NCBI GenBank assembly: GCA_007131045.1 | Contig: SLRI01000312.1 | Location: 1 to 11,504, forward strand | DNA from: Rhodospirillales bacterium | GTDB taxonomy: Bacteria > Pseudomonadota > Alphaproteobacteria > Geminicoccales > Geminicoccaceae | DNA: 11,504 bases | Direction of reading: 5' to 3' | Shown: piece by piece, positions 5,351 to 11,504 of the stretch | How positions within the stretch are numbered: the stretch's first letter is position 1 | How the letters are laid out: every line of letters begins with the position of its first letter | Translations under genes and position numbers: made by a program | The notes under the pieces: model-generated | Told to the model about the DNA's origin: nothing | The model's database searches: none | The model's input: the letters and a program-made list of their open reading frames with translations, nothing else

Positions 5351-7159
5351 ATGAGCGAAGCCGAGCAAGAAACACGGAAGAAGCGCAGCGGCTGGCGCGG
5401 CTTCACCCTCTTCGGCATCCCGATCGTCGGCGGCGGGCTCTTGTTCGCAGCCGGCATCATCTTCTGGGGCGGTTTCAATACCGCTGTGGTCGCCACCAAC
5501 GAAATGGCGTTCTGCATCTCGTGTCACGAGATGTACGACAACGTCTATGTCGAGTACCGCGATACCATCCACTATCGAAACGCGACCGGGGTCGGGGCGA
5601 CTTGCGCGGACTGCCACGTGCCCGATCCTTGGATCCACAAGATGGTGCGCAAGGTCGAGGCGACCCGCGAACTCTACCACAAGGCGCTGGGCACCATCAA
5701 CACGCCGGAGAAGTTCGAGGAGCACAGGCTGCGCATGGCGACCAATGTCTGGCAGTCGATGAAGCGGACGGATTCCCGCGAGTGCCGCAACTGCCACGAT
5801 TTCGCCTCGATGATGCCCGAGTTCCAGGCACCGCGCGCCCGGCGGCAGCACCTCAATGCGATGCAACAGGGCAATACCTGCATCGACTGCCACAAGGGCA
5901 TCGCCCACAAGGACGTGCGCGACCAGCTGACCGACGAGGAACTGGAGGCGCTGGAAGCACCGCTCGAGGCGCATATCCGGGCGGTGCCGGTGGCGTTCAC
6001 CGAGAGCCTCGCCCGGGTCGAGGCGTTGGAAGCCGAGGCGGCCGAGCAGGCCGCAGCCGAGGCCCGTGCTGCCGAGGCAGCGACGGCCGCGCGGATCGCC
6101 GCTGCCGTCGAGGCCGCGCGCGCCGAGGAGCAGGCCAGGCTCGCGGCACTCGATGAGCCCGTGACCGAAGCGGCCGAGGCGCCAACGGACACCGTCGCCG
6201 ACGATGTCGCCGCCGGTATCGACTGGAGTGCCGTGCAGCCCCGCCAGGTTACCCTCTTCTACCCCGGCCAGGCTTCGTTCGAATGGGTACAGAACGGCCG
6301 CGACCACGGCGGTGCCCGGCCGTTCACGCGGGGCGGCGACCGCTGTGCCACCTGCCATGCGGCCGAACTGCCGCAGATCGGCCAGAACATCGTCCGCGGC
6401 GGCGACCTCGAGCCGACACCGATCCCCGACAAGCGGCCGGTCATCGACGTCCTGCTGCAGGCGGCGCACGACGACGACAACCTCTATCTGCGCCTCGAAT
6501 GGCCGAACGCGCCGCACACCCCCGCCCCCTTCGTCGACGGCGGCAAGATGGACCCCGACAATCCGGTCAAGGTCGCGATGATGATCGCGGGCACCGGTAT
6601 CGAATACGTCGATCAGGCCGGCTGCTGGGCGACCTGCCACCACGACAACCGCTACATGCCGGACGCCCCGGACATGGCAGCGCTCGGTGACTTCCCGACC
6701 GGCCGGCTCGACCTCGAAAAAGGGGTGACCAAGTATCTCGCCGAATCGCGCAGCGAGATCGAGATCGCCGGCCGAGGCGACGCGCCACGCGGCGGCTGGG
6801 CCCACCTCCGGGGCGAGGACGAGATCGCCGAGCTGCTGGAGGCCGGGGTCTTCATGGACCTGCTGCGCGCCGACGCCGACGGCAGCTTCGACAACGACCA
6901 CATCCTCGAGCAGCGGGTCGAGGACGGCGGGCCGATGGCGGCCTCGGTGGTCCTGAACGGCGAGACCTGGACCGCGATCCTCAGCCGGCCGCTGATGTCG
7001 GAAGGCCGGGGTAACGTCGCACTGGAGCCCGGCCGGACCTACACCGTGGGCTTCGCGATCCACGACGACTACACGACCGCCCGCTTCCACCACGTCTCGC
7101 TCGAGTTCACCATGGGCCTCGACGACGCGGATGCCGAGATCAACGTGGTCAAGCCCTGA
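5351..7159 (+). CDS. NapC/NirT-type tetraheme cytochrome fused to an ethylbenzene-dehydrogenase-like heme-binding domain
   Basis: A 602-residue predicted membrane-anchored multiheme cytochrome. Residues about 18-40 form one transmembrane anchor (FGIPIVGGGLLFAAGIIFWG). Residues 50-190 are a complete NapC/NirT module with four CXXCH sites at C55, C85, C145 and C177 and the NirT-like stretch TCADCHVPDPW. This family oxidises quinol and passes electrons to periplasmic reductases. Residues about 193-272 are an Ala/Glu/Arg-rich, probably coiled-coil linker. Residues about 295-602 resemble the heme-binding fold of the ethylbenzene dehydrogenase gamma / cytochrome c-552 type, with CATCH at 332-336 and a wider CX3CH (GCWATCH, C425-H430). 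Ordinary NirT is about 200 residues, so the C-terminal two thirds are extra. The ATG at 5351 has GAGGGG about 8 bases upstream; the cupredoxin gene follows after 11 bases. Inferred role: electron feed to NirS. The C-terminal domain call is from fold memory and less certain. Confidence 0.85.
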   Translation: MSEAEQETRKKRSGWRGFTLFGIPIVGGGLLFAAGIIFWGGFNTAVVATNEMAFCISCHEMYDNVYVEYRDTIHYRNATGVGATCADCHVPDPWIHKMVRKVEATRELYHKALGTINTPEKFEEHRLRMATNVWQSMKRTDSRECRNCHDFASMMPEFQAPRARRQHLNAMQQGNTCIDCHKGIAHKDVRDQLTDEELEALEAPLEAHIRAVPVAFTESLARVEALEAEAAEQAAAEARAAEAATAARIAAAVEAARAEEQARLAALDEPVTEAAEAPTDTVADDVAAGIDWSAVQPRQVTLFYPGQASFEWVQNGRDHGGARPFTRGGDRCATCHAAELPQIGQNIVRGGDLEPTPIPDKRPVIDVLLQAAHDDDNLYLRLEWPNAPHTPAPFVDGGKMDPDNPVKVAMMIAGTGIEYVDQAGCWATCHHDNRYMPDAPDMAALGDFPTGRLDLEKGVTKYLAESRSEIEIAGRGDAPRGGWAHLRGEDEIAELLEAGVFMDLLRADADGSFDNDHILEQRVEDGGPMAASVVLNGETWTAILSRPLMSEGRGNVALEPGRTYTVGFAIHDDYTTARFHHVSLEFTMGLDDADAEINVVKP

Positions 7160-7170
7160 GGAGCAGCGCG

Positions 7171-7605
7171 ATGCGCGTCTTGTCGATAGCCGCTGTCGCC
7201 CTGACCGTTGCCGCGACGACGCCGGGGGTGGCGGCCCAGGACGTCGCCCCGCCCGAGGTGGACGAGCGGATCGAAAGGATCTGTGCCGAGGCCGAAGAGC
7301 AGTACGTGGCGATGTTCGGCAAGCCCTCGGCCGAGGAGCCGCTGCCCGTCGTCACGATGTACCGCAACGTCTTTTGCCCGGTCGAGCTCGAGATCGAGGC
7401 CGGGACGCCTGTGCGCTGGGTCAATGTCGAGCGGCGGACCAGCCACAGCGTCTGGTTCCGGGCCCTGGGCCAGCCGGAATCCGAGCGACTGTTTCCCGAG
7501 GAGGTCGTCGAGATGACGATCGAGACGCCCGGCGACCACGTCTATCTCTGCGGCCCGCACTGGGAAACCCACACCATGATCGGCCGGCTCGTGGTGAAAC
7601 CCTGA
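7171..7605 (+). CDS. Small secreted cupredoxin (type 1 copper protein)
   Basis: A 144-residue protein with a signal peptide (residues 1-22, ending GVAA before QDV). Residues about 58-144 look like a cupredoxin beta-barrel with candidate copper ligands His92 (TSHSVWF), Cys127, His130 and Met136 in CGPHWETHTM, and end IGRLVVKP as plastocyanin- and pseudoazurin-like proteins do. The spacing C-x2-H-x5-M is one residue longer than the C-x2-H-x4-M of plastocyanin and pseudoazurin, and His134 lies within the loop. An N-terminal helical stretch (about 28-50, acidic) precedes the barrel, with another cysteine at 69. Within the nirS operon a periplasmic electron donor to NirS is the natural inference, analogous to azurin or pseudoazurin elsewhere. 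A role as copper or NO-related accessory protein is possible. AGGAG lies 7 bases before the ATG; 10 bases separate it from nirN. Confidence 0.8.
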   Translation: MRVLSIAAVALTVAATTPGVAAQDVAPPEVDERIERICAEAEEQYVAMFGKPSAEEPLPVVTMYRNVFCPVELEIEAGTPVRWVNVERRTSHSVWFRALGQPESERLFPEEVVEMTIETPGDHVYLCGPHWETHTMIGRLVVKP

Positions 7606-7615
7606 AGGAGCCGCC

Positions 7616-9151
7616 ATGCGCCACACCGCTGCCGTCCTCGGCTCGTTGATCCTAGCCGGGCCGGCGATGGCCGAACCCGATGCCCGCGATCTTTACACCC
7701 GGCACTGCGCCGTCTGCCACGCCGAGACCCGGCTCGGCGGCACCGGCCCGGCGCTGATCCCCGAGACGCTGGGGCGGATGTTCGGGCCGAGGCTCGAGGC
7801 GGTGATCGCCGAAGGCCGTATCGCCACCCAGATGCCGGGCTTCGCCGATTTCCTGAGCGCCGACGAGATCACGGCGGTCGCCGCCTATCTCGCCGAGCCC
7901 TTGGCCGAGCCGCCGGTCTGGACGGCCCTGGACATCGCCGCCACCCGCGAGATGCGGGTCGACCATACGCCCGCGGCCACCCCGGTGTTCGCGGCCGATC
8001 CGATGAACATCACGCTGGTCGTCGAGACCGGCGACAACCACGTCTCGGTCCTCGACGGCGACACGTTCGACGTCCTCGACCGCTTCGCCACGCCTTATGC
8101 CGTGCACGGCGGCCCCAAGTTCTCGCCCGACGGCCGCTACGTCTTCGTCATGTCGCGGGACGGCTGGGTGCAGAAATACGACATCTGGTCCCTGGCCGAG
8201 ATCGGCCGGGTCCGCGCCGGGCTCAATTCGCGCAACATCGCCATCAGCCACGACGGCAGGTGGCTGGCCGTCGCCAACTACCTGCCGATGACACTGACCA
8301 TCCTCGACGCCCTGGACCTCACCGTCGCCCTGGTTATCGACGTCGAGGGCCGCGACGGCACGCCGTCCAGGGTCTCCGCCGTCTATCAGGCGCCGCCGCG
8401 CGAGAGCTTCATCCTGGCCTTGAAGGACATTCCCGAGCTCTGGGAGATCTTCTACGGCGCCAATCCGCCATTCTTCGGCTTCGTCCACGACCATCGGATC
8501 GAGGGGCCGCCGAAGGTCGAGGATCCGTTCCCGATCCGCCGGATCAGGCTCGCCGACATCCTCGACGACTTCTTCTTCGACCAGGACTACGAGCACCTGA
8601 TCGGTGCCTCGCGCGAGACCGAGAGCGGGCAGGTGATCGACCTCGTGATCGGCCGCAAGATCGCCGATATCGACCTGCCCGGCATGCCGCATCTGGGCTC
8701 CGGCATCACCTGGCCCCGGGGCCAGACGATGGTGATGGCGACCCCGCATCTGCAGTCGAACACGATCAGCGTGATCGACATGGGCACCTGGCAGACGCTG
8801 CAGGAGATCGAGACCCTGGGCCCCGGCTTCTTCATGCGCAGCCACGCGACCACGCCGTATGCCTGGGCCGACGTCTTCTTCGGCCCCAACAAGGACGTCA
8901 TGCACATCATCGACAAGGAAAGCCTCGAGATCGTCCGCACGCTTCGCCCGGAACCCGGTGCCACGGTGGCGCATACCGAGTTCACCAAGGACGGCCGCCA
9001 CGCGTTGGTCTCGATCTGGGAGGACGAGGGAGCCGTCATCGTCTACGACGCCGCCTCCCTCGAGGAGGTGCGCCGCCTGCCGATGAAGAAGCCGTCGGGC
9101 AAGTACAACGTCTGGAACAAGATCACCTTCGCCGAAGGAACCAGCCACTGA
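7616..9151 (+). CDS. nirN: NirN, dihydro-heme d1 dehydrogenase (NirS paralogue)
   Basis: A 511-residue periplasmic cytochrome that in Pseudomonas aeruginosa performs the last step of heme d1 synthesis, introducing the acrylate double bond of dihydro-heme d1, and hands the cofactor to NirS. Residues 1-19 are a signal peptide (cleavage after AMA). The heme c domain has C31-A-V-C34-H35 and axial Met73 in ATQMPGF, embedded in RLGGTGPALIPETLGR, which is the NirN style and unlike the NirS gene upstream. The d1-type propeller (about 130-511) has His164 in YAVHGG as heme d1 ligand, and histidines at 410 (RSHATT) and 453 (VAHTEF) that may face the substrate. Start: AAGGAG 5 bases before the ATG at 7616. 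It is usually found with the biosynthetic genes; here it closes the nirS operon. A role as second nitrite reductase is less likely. Confidence 0.88.
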   Translation: MRHTAAVLGSLILAGPAMAEPDARDLYTRHCAVCHAETRLGGTGPALIPETLGRMFGPRLEAVIAEGRIATQMPGFADFLSADEITAVAAYLAEPLAEPPVWTALDIAATREMRVDHTPAATPVFAADPMNITLVVETGDNHVSVLDGDTFDVLDRFATPYAVHGGPKFSPDGRYVFVMSRDGWVQKYDIWSLAEIGRVRAGLNSRNIAISHDGRWLAVANYLPMTLTILDALDLTVALVIDVEGRDGTPSRVSAVYQAPPRESFILALKDIPELWEIFYGANPPFFGFVHDHRIEGPPKVEDPFPIRRIRLADILDDFFFDQDYEHLIGASRETESGQVIDLVIGRKIADIDLPGMPHLGSGITWPRGQTMVMATPHLQSNTISVIDMGTWQTLQEIETLGPGFFMRSHATTPYAWADVFFGPNKDVMHIIDKESLEIVRTLRPEPGATVAHTEFTKDGRHALVSIWEDEGAVIVYDAASLEEVRRLPMKKPSGKYNVWNKITFAEGTSH

Positions 9152-9202
9152 GCCCGGTGGCGCCGCGGCTCGTTGCCGTCGCGGCTGACGCGGGGGTTGT
9201 CG

Positions 9203-9220
9203 CCGGCGTTCCGACGCCGG
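9203..9220. terminator. Hairpin between convergent nirN and flgH
   Basis: CCGGCGT-TCCG-ACGCCGG forms a perfect 7-base stem with a 4-base loop in the 79-base gap between the ends of nirN and flgH. Only a short T-poor tail follows on either strand, so it may act as a weak bidirectional terminator or as a message-end stabiliser. The rest of the gap shows nothing else I can name. Confidence 0.5.
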
Positions 9221-9230
9221 TTGCTGCCAC

Positions 9231-9977
9231 CTAATACGGCAGGATGATGTCGAGGATCTGGGCGCCATAGCGGGGTTGCTGGACGTCGGTGATCTGGCCG
9301 CGGCCGCCATAGGCGACACGGAGCTCGGCGATCTTCTCGTGACTGATCGTGTTGTTCGGCGTGATGTCCTCGGGCCGAACGATGCCGGCGATGCCGATCT
9401 CGCGCACCTCGAAATTGACCCGGATCTCTTGGCGGCCGTCGATCACCATGTTGCCGTTGGGCAGCACCTGGACGATGGTGGCGGCAATGTTGAAGGCGAT
9501 GCTCTCCTGGCGGCGGACATTGCCGCGGCCCTGGTTCGACATGTCGCTCGAAGCCCCCACCAGCGAGCCCGGGTTGACAGCACTGGGCAGCACCTTGTCG
9601 AGCTTGCTCTCGAGGCCGAGGAAGTTCGGAATGCCGAGATCGTCGGAATTCCGCCTGGAGCGCGCGCTCTCGTTGGAGAGGGTCGCCCGGTCGTCGACGG
9701 TGACACTGACGGTCAAGAGATCGCCCACCCGGCGCGCCCGCTGATCGCGGAAAAAGCCCCTGGCACCCTCGCGCCAGAGCGAATTCGCACCCGCACTCCT
9801 GGGCTCCTCGGGTGGCGGCATCGGGATCGAGACGGGCTGGTAGCCGTGCCGCTCGACCGGGTTCTCGACCGGCCGCAAGGGTGGCGGCTTGCCGACGTTC
9901 TCCAGCCGCTCCAGCGTGTTGCAGGCCCCGAGCAGGACGAGGGCGAGTAGGACGGCCAGCCGCACCGGCCGCCTCAT
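9231..9977 (-). CDS. flgH: Flagellar L-ring lipoprotein FlgH
   Basis: A 248-residue outer-membrane lipoprotein that forms the L-ring around the flagellar rod. The signal peptide ends in the lipobox LLGAC with Cys19 as the lipidation site. A Pro-rich spacer (about 30-60) precedes the FlgH domain, which begins NSLWREGARGFFRDQRARRV (65-84) and continues with GNMVIDGRQEIRVN and the C-terminal VQQPRYGAQILDIILPY. Length and order are typical. The ATG at 9975-9977 overlaps the flgA stop by 4 bases (ATGA). It is the last gene of this minus-strand flagellar run within the window and converges on nirN. Confidence 0.97.
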   Translation of the reverse strand: MRRPVRLAVLLALVLLGACNTLERLENVGKPPPLRPVENPVERHGYQPVSIPMPPPEEPRSAGANSLWREGARGFFRDQRARRVGDLLTVSVTVDDRATLSNESARSRRNSDDLGIPNFLGLESKLDKVLPSAVNPGSLVGASSDMSNQGRGNVRRQESIAFNIAATIVQVLPNGNMVIDGRQEIRVNFEVREIGIAGIVRPEDITPNNTISHEKIAELRVAYGGRGQITDVQQPRYGAQILDIILPY

Positions 9978-10723
9978 CGGACCACCCGCCGCGGGCCGCT
10001 GACGGTGACCCGGCCGGCACCGGTGACCAGACCCGCGAGCCGTTGGCCGCTATCCAGATTGGCGACCCCCACGACGCTGCCGCGACTGCCGTCCTCGAGC
10101 GCCCGGCCCATGGTGACGAGCTCGATCCCGGGGGCGCGATAGACCACCTCCACCGTGGCACCGCGCCGCACCAGCTGCGGCGCCCGGACATCGCCCCGCC
10201 GCACCGGCCGGCCGGGCAACAACCGGCGCCGTGCCTCGACATCCTCGAGCTCGAGGGGATCGACCAGCGTGTCCGCCCGGAGCTGGCGCTCGGCCACGAC
10301 CAGCGGCGCCAGGAGGTCGGCGCTCAAGCGCTCGCCGGCGGCAACGGTGCGGGCCGGCACCAGGATCTCGACCATGGCCTGGGCCCGGCCGGCCAGCCCG
10401 AGCACCCGCTCCTCGCCGCTCTCGAGACGGACCAGGAAGGCGCCCGAGAACCGCTCGGTGCGGGGATCGAGACGGAGCTCCAGAAGCTGCAGGAAGGCAT
10501 CGGTGGTCGCCGGGTTGAAGAGCGGCAGAGCGGGATGGCTGAAGCTCACCTCGAACCGCTCGCCCGGCGGCAGTGCAGGCTCGATGAGGGCCGAGAGATG
10601 GGCCTCGCCGAGCGGCTCGCCCGGGGCGAGCCAGAGGCCGGCCCGCGCCGTTCCCGGCAGTCCCAGCCCGACCAGGCCGAGGAGCAGCAAACCCAGCGCC
10701 GGACGAAGAAACGAAGAGATCAT
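9974..10723 (-). CDS. flgA: Flagellar P-ring assembly chaperone FlgA
   Basis: A periplasmic chaperone needed for P-ring (FlgI) assembly. With the ATG at 10721-10723 it has 249 residues; the GTG at 10730-10732, overlapping the flgG stop as GTGA, would add three. I prefer the ATG because GGTGA stands 5 bases before it, but both are possible. Residues 1-28 are a signal peptide (GLLLLGLVGLGLPGTARA). The N-terminal half (30-115) is poorly conserved in this family. The SAF domain (about 117-180) shows VEILVPARTVAAGERLSADL and is followed by a conserved beta-rich end (GDVRAPQLVRRGATVEVVY, then VGVANLDSGQRLAGLV). It sits between flgG and flgH, coupled to both, an order common in alphaproteobacteria. 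Confidence 0.93.
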   Translation of the reverse strand: MISSFLRPALGLLLLGLVGLGLPGTARAGLWLAPGEPLGEAHLSALIEPALPPGERFEVSFSHPALPLFNPATTDAFLQLLELRLDPRTERFSGAFLVRLESGEERVLGLAGRAQAMVEILVPARTVAAGERLSADLLAPLVVAERQLRADTLVDPLELEDVEARRRLLPGRPVRRGDVRAPQLVRRGATVEVVYRAPGIELVTMGRALEDGSRGSVVGVANLDSGQRLAGLVTGAGRVTVSGPRRVVR

Positions 10724-10728
10724 GCCGG

Positions 10729-11504
10729 TCACCGGAGCTGCGTTACGGTCATCATCATCTCGTCGGATGCGGAGATGACCTTGGAGTTCATGTCGTAGGC
10801 GCGCTGGGCGGTGATCAGGCTGGTGATCTCCTGCACCGGGTTGACGTTCGAGCTTTCGAGAAAGCCCTGCAGCACGCTGCCGTAGCCGACGCTGCCGGGC
10901 GGGCCGAGCGCCGCCGGGCCCGAGGCCTCGGTCTCGAGCAGGAGGTTGTCGCCCAGGGCTTCGAGCCCCACCGGGTTGACGAAGGTGGCGAGCTCGAGCT
11001 GACCCAGAACCCGCATCGCGACCTCGCCCTGGATCTTGGCCGCGACCATGCCCTCGGGGTTGATGGCGATCTCGATCGCATCCTCGGGCACGGCGATGCC
11101 GGGCGAGACGAGGTAGCCGTCGGCAGTGACGATGTCGCCGTCCGGGCTGAGCTGGAAATTGCCGGAACGGGTGTAGCCGAGCTCGCCCGTCGGCAGCTCG
11201 ATCACGAAATAGCCGGAGCCCTGGACCGCGAGATCGAGCCGGTTTTCGGTGTTGACGAGGTTGCCCTGCTCCATGACCCGGTAGACCGAGGCGGTCTTGA
11301 CGCCGAGGCCGAGCTGGACGCCGGCCGGGATGATCGTGCCGTCCTCCGACGAGGCGGCGCCGATCCGCCGCTGGCTCTGGTAGAGCAGGTCCTGGAACTC
11401 CGGGCGCATCCGCTTGAAGCCCGTCGTCGTCATGTTGGCGATGTTGTTGGAGATCACCTCGACATGCAGCTGCTGGGCCATCATGCCGGTGGCGGCGACG
11501 CTCA
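10729..11504 (-). CDS. flgG: Flagellar distal rod protein FlgG, 5' end beyond the window
   Basis: The distal rod subunit of the flagellar basal body. The visible 257 residues begin SVAATGMMAQQLHVEV and lack only about the first four residues, since FlgG is normally about 261 long and starts MRxLxxAATGM. Signatures present are NNIANMTTTGFKRMRPEFQD (N-terminal D0/D1 helix), NTENRLDLAVQGSGYF, YTRSGNFQLSPDGDIV, and the C-terminal SSNVNPVQEITSLITAQRAY followed by DMNSKVI. An internal ATG at 11484 is in frame but would remove conserved N-terminal sequence, so the true start lies to the right of the window. The stop overlaps or abuts the flgA start, consistent with one operon; flgF would be expected next upstream. 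Confidence 0.96.
   Translation of the reverse strand, partial: SVAATGMMAQQLHVEVISNNIANMTTTGFKRMRPEFQDLLYQSQRRIGAASSEDGTIIPAGVQLGLGVKTASVYRVMEQGNLVNTENRLDLAVQGSGYFVIELPTGELGYTRSGNFQLSPDGDIVTADGYLVSPGIAVPEDAIEIAINPEGMVAAKIQGEVAMRVLGQLELATFVNPVGLEALGDNLLLETEASGPAALGPPGSVGYGSVLQGFLESSNVNPVQEITSLITAQRAYDMNSKVISASDEMMMTVTQLR

Noticed and set aside
3583..5517. A 644-codon minus-strand frame opposite nirS
   Set aside because: Low-complexity shadow of nirS, which has clear heme ligands and a ribosome binding site on the other strand.
5252..7093. A 613-codon minus-strand frame opposite the NirT fusion
   Set aside because: No domain motif and exact antisense overlap with a gene carrying six heme-type motifs.
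7652..9319. A 555-codon minus-strand frame opposite nirN
   Set aside because: Antisense shadow; it would also run into the end of flgH with no start signal of its own.

Overview
This GC-rich window, with short intergenic gaps, looks like a chromosomal piece of a motile denitrifying proteobacterium. The contiguous order flgG-flgA-flgH and a Paracoccus-like nirE-C-F-D-L-G order suggest an alphaproteobacterium. That placement is an inference from gene order and base composition; no rRNA or marker gene is present. I see no tRNA, rRNA, insertion sequence, CRISPR array or phage gene.

Layout. Positions 1-3327, minus strand: a tightly overlapping heme d1 biosynthesis operon, nirE-nirC-nirF-nirD-nirL-nirG, the last running off the left edge. 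Positions 3328-3579: a divergent control region with two identical 16-nt CRP/FNR-type boxes, one facing each operon, and a third palindrome between them. Positions 3580-9151, plus strand: nirS (cytochrome cd1 nitrite reductase), a nirT-type tetraheme quinol-oxidising cytochrome fused to an extra heme domain, a small cupredoxin, and nirN (dihydro-heme d1 dehydrogenase). Positions 9152-9230: a convergent gap with a hairpin. Positions 9231-11504, minus strand: flagellar genes flgH, flgA and flgG (truncated by the right edge).

How it works together. NirE methylates uroporphyrinogen III to precorrin-2. The NirD/L/G-type proteins decarboxylate siroheme. NirF and NirN act late in heme d1 assembly in the periplasm, and NirS receives the cofactor and reduces nitrite to nitric oxide. 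The NirT fusion and the cupredoxin are plausible electron carriers from the quinol pool to NirS. The paired boxes suggest that cofactor synthesis and the enzyme are switched on together by one low-oxygen or NO-responsive regulator.

Most notable points: the NirT fusion with its Ala/Glu-rich linker and second heme module; a NirS that seems to lack both distal active-site histidines of the Pseudomonas/Paracoccus enzymes; a cupredoxin with an unusual copper-ligand loop; and the mirrored promoter design.
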